Below are positions 42,918 through 51,098 of a stretch of DNA of 64,000 bases, one piece after another. The position numbers and the translations under genes were made by a program. The notes under the pieces were generated by a model that was given only the letters and a program-made list of their open reading frames with translations, was not told the origin of the DNA and did not search any database. The number at the start of each line of letters is the position of its first letter. Within the stretch, counting starts at the first letter, position 1. Source of the DNA: Leptospira sp. B5-022 (GTDB lineage: Bacteria > Spirochaetota > Leptospiria > Leptospirales > Leptospiraceae); contig NZ_ANIJ01000038.1 of the NCBI RefSeq assembly GCF_000347035.1, positions 23,501 through 87,500 of the forward strand. The letters run 5' to 3'.

Positions 42918-43835
42918 TTAAACCGGTCTTGGCAGTTTATTTACGATATCCACGTATTCTGCGGCCATACCTTTTACTACATCGCCGGCAGGAAGTATGG
43001 AATCAATCTGTGCCACTCCATGACCTGCAGACCAAATATCTCTCCAACGTTTGAATTCCTGGTCTATATCCGTACTTCCTTCGTTATGGAAATTATCTCC
43101 CGCTTTTTCGACGGAACGTTTCAACCAGTTTGCAGGGATTCCGGAAATTTTTTCGGTATACACGATCTCCTCCGGCGCTGATTGAACGATCATCTCTTTG
43201 TATTCTTGAGAAGCTGCTGCTTCCTTAGTGGCAATAAGCCTCGTTCCTATATAGACCGCGTCCGCACCTAAGGACATAGCTGCCGCCATTTGTGCTCCAC
43301 CACTGATCGCACCTGCCGCAATAACTGGAAGACCGATCTCTTTTTTTAAATAAGGAAAAAGAGAAAAAGGAGAAATATTTCCGGCATGTCCGCCTGCACC
43401 TTGAGCAACCGCTACCAGAGCGTCCGCTCCGGATTTAGCAACTATATTCGCATGTTTTAATGTAGTTACGTCACAGAAAACTTTTGTACCCACCGATTTT
43501 GCCTCATTGATAATGGAACGAGGACTCCCCAAACTGGTGATGATCAATTCTACTTTGAATTCTAAAAGTATTTCCAAGTGTTTCGCCCAGTTAGGGTTAT
43601 GAGCCTTATGTAAAATTAAGTTCACCCCTATCGGTTTTTTGGTCCTGGATCGGATATCTTCCAAACCTCTTCTTAATTCCTCTAAGGTTCGATAGTTTTG
43701 GGAGGGAAATGTTCCAAGGCCTCCGGCTTCGGAAACTGCGACGACTAGATCAGGGTATGAAACGAGAAACATGGGAGCCCCGATGATGGGCAGATCGATT
43801 CCAAGCATCTCCGTTACGGGAGTTTTTATTTTCAT
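42918..43835 (-). CDS. Nitronate monooxygenase
   Basis: A 305-residue FMN-dependent TIM-barrel enzyme of the nitronate monooxygenase / 2-nitropropane dioxygenase family, which oxidises alkyl nitronates. FMN-contact segments are PIIGAPMFLVSYPDLVVAVS at the N-terminus, AVAQGAGGHAGN with the catalytic His, PVIAAGAISGGAQMAAAMSL and GADAVYIGTRLIATKEA. ATG at 43835 is used; an ATG at 43868 is possible and neither has a clear Shine-Dalgarno. It is divergent from the ABM monooxygenase gene. Confidence 0.88.
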   Translation of the reverse strand: MKIKTPVTEMLGIDLPIIGAPMFLVSYPDLVVAVSEAGGLGTFPSQNYRTLEELRRGLEDIRSRTKKPIGVNLILHKAHNPNWAKHLEILLEFKVELIITSLGSPRSIINEAKSVGTKVFCDVTTLKHANIVAKSGADALVAVAQGAGGHAGNISPFSLFPYLKKEIGLPVIAAGAISGGAQMAAAMSLGADAVYIGTRLIATKEAAASQEYKEMIVQSAPEEIVYTEKISGIPANWLKRSVEKAGDNFHNEGSTDIDQEFKRWRDIWSAGHGVAQIDSILPAGDVVKGMAAEYVDIVNKLPRPV

Positions 43836-43917
43836 AAGGGAAAAGCTTTCATTCCGATCCGATTCCATCTATCTTTTTTTTCTGGTATAAGAAAATCGGA
43901 TCTTGAAACTGTGAACT

Positions 43918-44229
43918 ATGATCGTTACAGTCTCTTCTTACAAAATACTTCCGGAAAGGATCCAAGAATTTCTGGAGATCAGCAGCGAACTTTCCCGGGA
44001 ATCTCTCAAAGAGAACGGTGTTCTTAGATTCGATCTGCTGCAGAACGATGGAGACGAAGGCAGATTTCTGATCATAGAAGCTTATGAAAGCGAATCCAAA
44101 CGTAAGTCTCATCTAGAAACCCCACATTTCGTGAATTGGAGAAGGACTGTGCCGGAAATGTTTTCCCAAGGAACTACTACTGTTTATTATAAACCGCTAT
44201 CTCCTAAACCGGAAGATTGGAAAAAATAA
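43918..44229 (+). CDS. ABM-domain monooxygenase-like protein
   Basis: A 103-residue dimeric alpha-beta barrel protein of the antibiotic-biosynthesis-monooxygenase / YgiN type. MIVTVSSYKILPERIQEFLE is the first strand and helix, NGVLRFDLLQND and RFLIIEAYESESKRKSHLET the central strands, and HFVNWRRTVPEMF the last helix. Such proteins oxidise quinols or aromatic substrates without a cofactor. The divergent nitronate monooxygenase may share a redox role. Confidence 0.82.
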   Translation: MIVTVSSYKILPERIQEFLEISSELSRESLKENGVLRFDLLQNDGDEGRFLIIEAYESESKRKSHLETPHFVNWRRTVPEMFSQGTTTVYYKPLSPKPEDWKK

Positions 44230-44351
44230 TCAGAAAATAAGATCCTCAGATCCTTTTGCGATAGATTCGCTCATACAAGGAAACCTCATTTTTTTAAACC
44301 GAATTCCGCTATTTTGGGACTTTATTTTTGGACACGGAGTCCAAAAATATT

Positions 44352-45359
44352 ATGGTTCTACTTTCAAATACAAGTGCGCATTTTATCTCTTCTCTCGGTC
44401 AAAATACTCATCCTAAAGATACATCCGAACTCCACGAGGCGGAAATTTTAGACGCGTATTCCAAATCTGTTATACAAGCCGTGGATTCGGTAGGCCCAAG
44501 TGTGGTCCATCTACAAGTTACGAACAAAAATGGAGAAGGAGGAAGCGGCTCCGGATTTTTTCTCACACCTGACGGATTTATCGCAACCAATAGCCATGTG
44601 GTGGATGGCGCGGTTAGAATTAAAGCGAAACTCTCCGACGGTTCCAGTAAGGAAGCGGAACTTGTAGGGAACGATCCTCATACGGACCTTGCCGTCTTGA
44701 AAGTGCATGGAGGATTATTCCCTCACTCCGGTTTTACGGATTCCAAAAAACTGAAAGTAGGACAATTGGTAGTGGCGATCGGAAATCCATACGGTTTCGA
44801 ATCCACAGTCACAGCGGGAGTGGTAAGCGCCTTAGGAAGAACATTAAGATCTCGTAATGGACGTCTGATTGACAATGTGATCCAAACGGACGCCGCCTTA
44901 AATCCGGGCAATTCGGGAGGACCATTAGTGGACTTCCAGGGTAGAGTTGTGGGGATAAACACAGCGATCATTCTGCCTGCCCAAGGTATATGTTTCGCAG
45001 TAGCCTCGAACACGGCAGAATATGTGGTCACTCGTCTGATTACGAGCGGAGCAGTCAAAAGAGGATATTTAGGGATTGCAGGCCAAAACCAAAAGATCCC
45101 AACATTCACCAAAAATCTCAACAAGGTCGGGTCAGAATCCGGGATCTTAGTCTTATCTTTGGAAAAGGGATCCCCAGCGGACCGTGCCGGGATACGTAAC
45201 GGAGATCTAATCATCGGTTTGGATGATAAGGAGATTCAAACGATAGACGATCTTCATAAGATCTTGGATGAGACCTCTATCGGCAAAAAATTAGGAATTC
45301 GCTTATTAAGAGAAGGTTCTATTAGGAGTTTTTTCATCGAACCCGGGGAATTAAAATAG
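44352..45359 (+). CDS. HtrA-like S1C serine protease with C-terminal PDZ
   Basis: A 335-residue trypsin-fold protease. Catalytic triad: His82 (ATNSHVVDGA), Asp112 (DPHTDLAVLK) and Ser188 (NPGNSGGPLVD). A single PDZ domain occupies about 240-330 (GYLGIAGQNQ, SPADRAGIRNGDLIIGLDDK). No signal peptide is visible: the N-terminus MVLLSNTSAHFISSLGQNTH is polar, so unlike DegP it may act in the cytoplasm, or export uses an unseen upstream start. A TTG at 44328 would add eight residues (DTESKNI...) and still no signal. GGAG lies 12 bases before the ATG. Confidence 0.88.
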   Translation: MVLLSNTSAHFISSLGQNTHPKDTSELHEAEILDAYSKSVIQAVDSVGPSVVHLQVTNKNGEGGSGSGFFLTPDGFIATNSHVVDGAVRIKAKLSDGSSKEAELVGNDPHTDLAVLKVHGGLFPHSGFTDSKKLKVGQLVVAIGNPYGFESTVTAGVVSALGRTLRSRNGRLIDNVIQTDAALNPGNSGGPLVDFQGRVVGINTAIILPAQGICFAVASNTAEYVVTRLITSGAVKRGYLGIAGQNQKIPTFTKNLNKVGSESGILVLSLEKGSPADRAGIRNGDLIIGLDDKEIQTIDDLHKILDETSIGKKLGIRLLREGSIRSFFIEPGELK

Positions 45360-45360
45360 A

Positions 45361-45494
45361 GACACAAAGTTGAGAGAGACATTGAGGTAATAACACACAG
45401 AGGCACGAAGACTCAGAGGATTTGTAATCAAAAACTTTAAACTCTGTGACTCTGTGTGAAAAAGCTCTGTGCCTCTTCTTACCTCTGCGCCTCT
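45361..45494. repeat. CTCTGTG/CACAGAG dispersed repeat cluster (locus 3)
   Basis: The spacer between the convergent HtrA and pirin genes is almost entirely made of these words: CACACAGAGGCACGAAGACT, CTCTGTGACTCTGTGTG, GCTCTGTGCCTCTTCTTACC and CTCTGCGCCTC, in inverted arrangement around a short unique centre. Related to 8523-8741 and 15841-15910. Confidence 0.7.
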
Positions 45495-46208
45495 TTACTG
45501 GATCTCAGGAACATCCATCAAAAGAAGTTCAGAATCTTCCAAAGCGTTTACCTTCAAAAGGTCCGCTCTAGGAAAACCGGCACCGTCTCGCGTGGAAAGT
45601 TCGGTCCCATTAATATTCACTTTTCCTGATATTAGAAAAGCGTAAACTCCCCCACCCTTATTCCTGGACTCGTATTGAAGCTCCTTTCCCGCCTCTGCAT
45701 TGCCCAAGGAGAACCATGCATTTTGGTTGATCCAAAGACCTTCTTCGGATTCCTTCGGCGCCACGACCACTTGGAAGCGGTTCTTCCTATCTTCCGGAAG
45801 GAACTTTTTCTGGTCGTATCTAGGTTGGGCCCCTCTTTTATCCGGTATCACCCAGATTTGTAAGAAGTTCACGGGATCCGTTTCGGAATGATTGTATTCC
45901 GAATGAACAATCCCTGTTCCAGCGGACATTACCTGAACTTCTCCGGATGTGATCACTCCTGAAGTTCCGATACTGTCCTTATGCTCCAAGGCGCCTTCGA
46001 TCGGTATCGAGATGATTTCCATATCTTGGTGAGGATGCGGATCGAAACCTCTGCCAGGGGCAACGATATCGTCGTTCAATACACGCAAAGAACCGAATCT
46101 GATCCTTTCCGGATTCATATAGCTTCCGAAAGAAAATGTATGATTCGATTTTAACCAACCGAAATCGACTCTTCCTCTCGTGTTTGCCTTATGAACTACC
46201 GCTTCCAT
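45495..46208 (-). CDS. Pirin family protein
   Basis: A 237-residue bicupin. FGSYMNPERIRFGSLRVLND and FDPHPHQDMEIISIPIEGAL carry the metal-binding histidines of the first cupin, QVMSAGTGIVHSEYN completes it, and NFLQIWVIPDKRG marks the domain boundary. Bacterial pirins include quercetinases and regulators; no specific role can be assigned. It starts behind GGAGATTACA, and the repeat cluster lies just beyond its stop. Confidence 0.88.
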   Translation of the reverse strand: MEAVVHKANTRGRVDFGWLKSNHTFSFGSYMNPERIRFGSLRVLNDDIVAPGRGFDPHPHQDMEIISIPIEGALEHKDSIGTSGVITSGEVQVMSAGTGIVHSEYNHSETDPVNFLQIWVIPDKRGAQPRYDQKKFLPEDRKNRFQVVVAPKESEEGLWINQNAWFSLGNAEAGKELQYESRNKGGGVYAFLISGKVNINGTELSTRDGAGFPRADLLKVNALEDSELLLMDVPEIQ

Positions 46209-46335
46209 TTGTAATCTCCTTTCCCGTTTTCGGGATGAATATCTTTTAGACCGACCTGATCTTTAATAGTTCAAATATAAAGTATTTATGGTCGGCCCAT
46301 AAGAAAATTTGCATCCTCGAATAAAACCATAACTC

Positions 46336-46350
46336 GGGCTCGAAGAGCCC
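46336..46350. terminator. Possible weak terminator hairpin
   Basis: GGGCTC-GAA-GAGCCC is a perfect 6-bp stem in the 207-bp gap after the small lipoprotein genes. No immediate T run follows on either strand, so it is only a candidate. Confidence 0.3.
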
Positions 46351-46415
46351 TAAGATACGGAACAGGTTCTTATCATAATTTAAAGGAAGATGGTTAAAAA
46401 GTAAATTTTCGAACA

Positions 46416-46760
46416 CTAATCGAAACTTGGAGTCCCCGATACCACGATACAACGGAACAAAAAGATCGGAGGAAGATACAGACCTTTTGTATAAACTTCC
46501 CCGTATGCAAGAGATTGGGTCCCGGAAGGTGCCTTTTCCATCGCATGATTGTATGCGCTTTGTAGATCAGGAACATATCTCGCAAACATGAAAGGAAAAA
46601 TTTGCACCACACAGTCTTCTCCCTCTACTCTTTTAGGAGAAAAGACAGGTCTTTCCTTTGAGGGCACAACCCTTTCTATCCTATAGATCTGTGTTTCTGC
46701 GCCGCTGCAATAAACGAATAAAAATAAAAAAAGGAAGATGGTTCCGTGAAAAACTTTCAT
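46416..46760 (-). CDS. Small lipoprotein (114 residues)
   Basis: A lipoprotein signal (GTIFLFLFLFVYC, Cys18) and a 96-residue mature domain with IYRIERVVPSKERP, then FARYVPDLQSAYNHAMEKAP and SLAYGEVYTKGLYLPPIFLF before a last cysteine (RCIVVSG). The same overall design as other Leptospira small lipoproteins: a helix rich in Ala, then beta hairpin. Function unknown. Its ATG overlaps the stop of the preceding lipoprotein gene (ATGA). Confidence 0.72.
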   Translation of the reverse strand: MKVFHGTIFLFLFLFVYCSGAETQIYRIERVVPSKERPVFSPKRVEGEDCVVQIFPFMFARYVPDLQSAYNHAMEKAPSGTQSLAYGEVYTKGLYLPPIFLFRCIVVSGTPSFD

Positions 46761-47053
46761 TGAGAGATCTCCAAACCGTAATAGAGTCGATAACAGGCAT
46801 CGAACAAACCTTGGTCATATTGGAAGATCTCCAAATCGCGGATATGGGTGGCTGTAGGATTTTTTTCAGGAATTCTCTGTAAAATCGTACTGATCTTTTC
46901 TCCACATCCTTTTTCATTCTGTTTGTATAAACTTTGCTCCACCTGAGGAGGAAGAGGTTTCATTCGAAGATTCTGAAAGAAAAAGATGGTTCTCGAATAA
47001 CATCCGCTAAATACGATACAGAGAAGAATAGTATAGATCCGCTTTAATTTCAT
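46757..47053 (-). CDS. Small lipoprotein (98 residues)
   Basis: A lipoprotein with signal IYTILLCIVFSGC (Cys18) and 80 mature residues, including CGEKISTILQRIPEKN and YDQGLFDACYRLYYGLEISQ. I recognise no family. It overlaps the following lipoprotein gene by 4 bp, so the two are translated together and may form a complex. Confidence 0.72.
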   Translation of the reverse strand: MKLKRIYTILLCIVFSGCYSRTIFFFQNLRMKPLPPQVEQSLYKQNEKGCGEKISTILQRIPEKNPTATHIRDLEIFQYDQGLFDACYRLYYGLEISQ

Positions 47054-47095
47054 GATCCTAAATACTTAACAAATACCTACAAATAATGCAAGAGA

Positions 47096-48244
47096 TTATA
47101 ATCCTAATTTTCCTTCGAATAATAAGACGATACAACCTATCGCAGACCCGACTAAAAAACCTAATAAACTTCCGTTGATCCTGATCCGCTCTAAGACCCT
47201 TCTTGTTTTTAGTTCCAAATTTACCCTGAATTGTTTGGGTTCCAATAATTTCAGGCCTTTAGAGATCTGCTCTCCCACATATTCCGAAACGGACTCGTTC
47301 GTTTTAGAACTTAAGAACTCCAAGAAAGAACGAATAGGTCCGTATTCTCTCAGATTTTCCAACTTGGAAATTTCTTCCTTATGTGTGAGTACTACCTCGC
47401 TGATAAGCCTATTTAATTGTTCTCTGCCGAAATCGGCTAAGGCGCGGACCGCCTCTTCTCTTTTGGAAACAGGCAGGTCGTTCCAGGAGCCGATATATAA
47501 TTCCGCACATTCGGAGAATACTGAATATAATTCAAATAGGACTTCTTCCTCTTCCGTTTCGAAATCCTTTCCTTCCTTTAAACCTTCTCCGAATTCCTTG
47601 ATCCTTTTTCGGGGATCGATGAGCCAGATCAAAGGTTTAGCGAGAAAAGAAAGTCCTTTAGTGATTCTTTGGATTCTTTCCCCGAAATCATCATGGTCTG
47701 AAACTTTCACCAAGGTTTCTCCCACCAAGAATCGAACCGTAGAAAGGATTTCCTTACGACTATTCAATTCGTGTAATATTTGTTTGTCCGCTCCTGAGAA
47801 CTTAAAATTAGAAACATATAGTACGATATCCTCTTCTATTTTGTCCCAGATCAGATTCAGGAATTCTCTGACTTCTTTTTCTCCTTTTAAATGTTTTTCC
47901 AGAAGATCCTTAATCGCTTGGATGTTTTCTGGCTCGTCCAAAATACCGTCTAAATACGATCTTAACTTATGTTCGCTGATCAGATCGGAAGATACCCAGT
48001 TACCTATTTCTTCCGCGATAGTCTCGCTTTCGGATTCGACCGCTTTATAGGTTTTCCAAACAGCGAACCAATCACAAATCGCTCCAACAAGTCCACCTTC
48101 CAAACCGTGAACAAAAATACTTCCCCAAATATAGAGACTCCACTTTTGCCAGAGTCCCCAAAGAAGAATAGTTCCGAACAACACCAACAGTGAATTCGAA
48201 ACGAATTGAAGTTTAGAGTACGGTTTATTGCCGTACAGTCCCAT
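47096..48244 (-). CDS. DUF445 membrane-anchored protein
   Basis: A 382-residue protein of the DUF445 family. Two N-terminal helices (FVSNSLLVLFGTILLWGLW, IWGSIFVHGLEGGLVGAICD) carry the signature GLVGAICDWFAVWKTYKA. A long helical region follows (EIGNWVSSDLISEHKL...), and a final helix (GSLLGFLVGSAIGCIVLLF) returns to the membrane. Function unknown. ATG at 48244 overlaps the upstream stop as TAATG, the coupling used elsewhere in this window; a GTG at 48259 is an alternative. Confidence 0.85.
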   Translation of the reverse strand: MGLYGNKPYSKLQFVSNSLLVLFGTILLWGLWQKWSLYIWGSIFVHGLEGGLVGAICDWFAVWKTYKAVESESETIAEEIGNWVSSDLISEHKLRSYLDGILDEPENIQAIKDLLEKHLKGEKEVREFLNLIWDKIEEDIVLYVSNFKFSGADKQILHELNSRKEILSTVRFLVGETLVKVSDHDDFGERIQRITKGLSFLAKPLIWLIDPRKRIKEFGEGLKEGKDFETEEEEVLFELYSVFSECAELYIGSWNDLPVSKREEAVRALADFGREQLNRLISEVVLTHKEEISKLENLREYGPIRSFLEFLSSKTNESVSEYVGEQISKGLKLLEPKQFRVNLELKTRRVLERIRINGSLLGFLVGSAIGCIVLLFEGKLGL

Positions 48245-50721
48245 TAACGGAAAAACCACCTTCCTTTAACAAAGGAGGAGAATATAAAAAGGACCGGTAA
48301 AAGAAAAAGAATGATAGTCAAAAAAACAGAATTCCCTTTGAAAAATTTCAGATCTGAACTCTGGTTTTGGGAACAGACCAGGATCTCGTTTCTTTGAGTT
48401 TGGAATAATATTCCGCCTTCCGAATCTTCCCAACTAGGAAAAAAGGATCTTCGCACCAATTTACAATTATGATTTTCTAATGAATTTTTTTCCTGCTTTT
48501 GTGCGGACGAAATTTCAGGACCGGCGAAAACTTCTTCATCCGAAAAAATACGCGGCAATATAGGAAGTTCAGCCAATGAAGTAGGCTCTTTTGGTTTTTC
48601 TTTTACCGGAAAAAATCCGCCTAAAAATTCGTTTCTATCCAAGAAAGGAAGATCTCCGTATTCGGATCTGAACTCTTCCTTCCAATTATTATGCTCTTTG
48701 GGAACATTTAAGACCAGCAAACCTTGGAACCACTTATTGTAATTAGGCCCGATTATTTCTATCTCCTTCTTACCGATCCTAGCGAATACGATCCCTGCAT
48801 CCAATCCTTCGTGTAAGATCGCTTCGTTCGTATTATATAAGAACCTTTTGGGACGAAGAGATTTTCCTCCGTTCAACTCCTTATAATCCGCGACCCCCCA
48901 AGGTTTTTCCGTCATAACTGCGACATCAGCCCCAGGATTTTTCACCTTGAATAGAAATAAGAACGATTTATTTTCAAGTTCCTTTTCATAGGTCTCGGAA
49001 GGAAAATCGTTCGTGCGCAACCCTTCTTGGTTCACCCAACCTTTCAATAATTCGAAACGACTAGGATTTAATTTAAGGATTTTATAAAGTTTTTCAGTGG
49101 AGCCGATAATGTAAGAAGTCCCGTTGGCTTGCAGAAAACGATGTAATCCAATGCCTGCATCTTCCGAAGAAAGTTCCTCTTCATAGCCGGGATTTTTTTT
49201 CCAAGCAGTCCAAGGAAGATAACGACTCAAATAAGGTTGTAAGGCCAAAGATGTCAAAGACGCATCCGCTTCCATTCCCAATAAATTTCTATGTCCTGCC
49301 CTTCTGATCAAAAGTCCCAAAGTAAAAGGGCTGTCTCCCCATTTTCGATGAGAATCAATTTCCGGGAAAATTTTGGAATCTTTAGGAAGTTCCGAAAGTG
49401 CAACTTCCACATCTTTCATTTCCAACGCGGAGAAGCTGTCTTTTAAGAATGTAGTATTCTCCTTCCATTCCAATTCAGGATGCCATAAGAAAAATCTTAC
49501 GAGTGCAAAGAATAGCAGAGCGGAAATCGAATATTGAGCGGTTAAAGAAGAAGTTTTGTTCTTCAATAAATGAACTGCGGTTTCCAAACCGGAAAGTGTT
49601 AAAAATAGTAAAGATAGGTCCAAGGCTCTATACCAGGGAAATCCTAAACCGGGAAAAAATTTTGAAAGAGAAGTATCCACTCCGATCCAGTAAAAGATCA
49701 AACTGGCGAAAAATACGAACCTGGAAGCCGGAGGAAAAATTTTACGTTTTAAAATGGAACGAATTCCTAATAGGAACAAGGCAGGGAATACCACTTGGGT
49801 CCAATGTAACCCTATGATAAAATTCCAAAGGAAAGCGATCACACCGCTTCCTTCCCAAATCGGTCTCAAGGCTTCCGATCCTAAAATGGAAATGAGTCCG
49901 GGAGTAGTATCCATCGGGAAAGTTTCCGCGCGGTACGAGGAATATTTCAGAAAATTCCACCAAACAGGTGCAGCCACTAACAACGGAATGAAGAATGCGA
50001 TGGAAAATGCTCTTTTTCCCAACTCTTCTCCCAGAAATAAAAAATAGATGAGAAGAGAAACCAAATAGAATAAGGAAGAAGGTAGATCAGTATAATAAAC
50101 GCAGGCGCTGACCACTAAATATTTGGAAAGAGAGGATAATTTCCCGGTAGTCCGATATTTTTCTAAATAATAAAAACCTAATAAACTCCAGCCAAGCCCG
50201 AAAAATCCGGTTACGGAGCCGCTGAATAGTCCCACTAAGGAAAGCCCGAACGGTTCTTCTCCTGCGCACAAGAAGAAGAACAAAAGTCCGGACATCGCTA
50301 ACATGACCGTATTTGCCCTATGATTGGTCTCACTTAAGAGTAAAAGGCTGAATTTGATAAACGCATACGTAAAAAGTAATATAGAAAGAAGTATCCCTAT
50401 ATTGAAGGAGAGAGAAAGTGAGGACCAGAAGAATACGGTTTTATGTAGGACTGCGACCAAAAAATAGAAAAACGGCGGTTGGAAATAGAAAACAGGCATC
50501 CCTGAAAACCAGCGGGTATCATAACCTAAGGACTGACCGTTATTTAAAAATGAATCGTAAATTTCCGCCAAGTGGGTTTGGGCATGAAGACTCCAGCCTG
50601 AAAGAGTATCCTCGCTGAATAAAAATCTGAATTTGATGATTAAAACTAAAAATGAGGCGAGTAATAATAACGGTCTTCGCCAAGCAGGAGCAAGTCTCCA
50701 TTTTTTCTGAAAAAAAGGCAT
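48244..50721 (-). CDS. Large polytopic membrane protein (GT-C / PTPS-related type)
   Basis: An 825-residue protein with about 10-12 helices in its first 420 residues and one C-terminal helix (NSVFLTIILFLLPVLFIFSS). The first periplasmic loop (SEDTLSGWSLHAQTH) has the acidic residues expected of GT-C glycosyltransferases, and YDTRWFSGMPVFYFQPPFFY is like the '6-pyruvoyl-tetrahydropterin synthase-related' membrane family. The large soluble part (430-790) faces the periplasm. Probably transfers sugar from a lipid-linked donor; the acceptor is unknown. ATG at 50721 is preferred to a TTG at 50760. Confidence 0.75.
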   Translation of the reverse strand: MPFFQKKWRLAPAWRRPLLLLASFLVLIIKFRFLFSEDTLSGWSLHAQTHLAEIYDSFLNNGQSLGYDTRWFSGMPVFYFQPPFFYFLVAVLHKTVFFWSSLSLSFNIGILLSILLFTYAFIKFSLLLLSETNHRANTVMLAMSGLLFFFLCAGEEPFGLSLVGLFSGSVTGFFGLGWSLLGFYYLEKYRTTGKLSSLSKYLVVSACVYYTDLPSSLFYLVSLLIYFLFLGEELGKRAFSIAFFIPLLVAAPVWWNFLKYSSYRAETFPMDTTPGLISILGSEALRPIWEGSGVIAFLWNFIIGLHWTQVVFPALFLLGIRSILKRKIFPPASRFVFFASLIFYWIGVDTSLSKFFPGLGFPWYRALDLSLLFLTLSGLETAVHLLKNKTSSLTAQYSISALLFFALVRFFLWHPELEWKENTTFLKDSFSALEMKDVEVALSELPKDSKIFPEIDSHRKWGDSPFTLGLLIRRAGHRNLLGMEADASLTSLALQPYLSRYLPWTAWKKNPGYEEELSSEDAGIGLHRFLQANGTSYIIGSTEKLYKILKLNPSRFELLKGWVNQEGLRTNDFPSETYEKELENKSFLFLFKVKNPGADVAVMTEKPWGVADYKELNGGKSLRPKRFLYNTNEAILHEGLDAGIVFARIGKKEIEIIGPNYNKWFQGLLVLNVPKEHNNWKEEFRSEYGDLPFLDRNEFLGGFFPVKEKPKEPTSLAELPILPRIFSDEEVFAGPEISSAQKQEKNSLENHNCKLVRRSFFPSWEDSEGGILFQTQRNEILVCSQNQSSDLKFFKGNSVFLTIILFLLPVLFIFSSFVKGRWFFR

Positions 50722-50802
50722 GCCGAGAGGGTATGGAAAACCCCTGGAATTGACAAGCAAAACAGGATTTACGCGGGAAGGATCTGCCCTTGAGGATCGG
50801 GG

Positions 50803-50830
50803 AAAAAAGAGGAATACTATTCCTCTTTTA
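50803..50830 (-). terminator. Terminator overlapping the 44-residue gene's stop codon
   Basis: On the minus strand AAAGAGGAAT-AGT-ATTCCTCTTT is a perfect 10-bp stem followed by TTTTTT. The TAG stop of the small gene at 50817-50951 sits in the loop, so the hairpin is partly coding. Confidence 0.8.
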
Positions 50831-50951
50831 CATTCTCCTGAACATACTTTCTAAATTCAGCTTCGCTCATCTTGTCCGCATACAATGGATACAGAGCCGT
50901 AATCAACTCTTCCAAGGTGGGGAATTTTGCCCCGTCGAGCTTGAATGCCAT
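50817..50951 (-). CDS. Small conserved-looking protein (44 residues)
   Basis: ATG at 50951, with AGAGGA six bases upstream, opens a 44-codon frame ending in TAG inside a strong terminator hairpin. The translation starts MAFKLDGAKFPTLEELI and ends KYVQENVKEE, a charged, helix-forming peptide with a natural codon pattern. Ribosome-binding site, stop placed in a terminator and an otherwise empty gap (50722-51098) all support it. Function unknown; it would be cytoplasmic. Confidence 0.7.
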   Translation of the reverse strand: MAFKLDGAKFPTLEELITALYPLYADKMSEAEFRKYVQENVKEE

Positions 50952-51098
50952 AGGGTCCTCTACAAGGTAACGATTTCGGGATCCATTCCGAAAAGTTTGG
51001 ACCCGTTCACCTTCTCTCTAACCATGATTTTCGGGGTGCAATACAATAAAACTAGAAAACGATCCCACTTTCCCGAAAGAAGAAATTGTTTTACCGAT

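Noticed and set aside
46246..46452. 68-codon minus-strand frame after the small lipoproteins
   Set aside because: Overlaps the lipoprotein gene in another register; no start signal.
47175..48050. 291-codon plus-strand open frame
   Set aside because: Antisense to the DUF445 gene; Ser-rich shadow translation.
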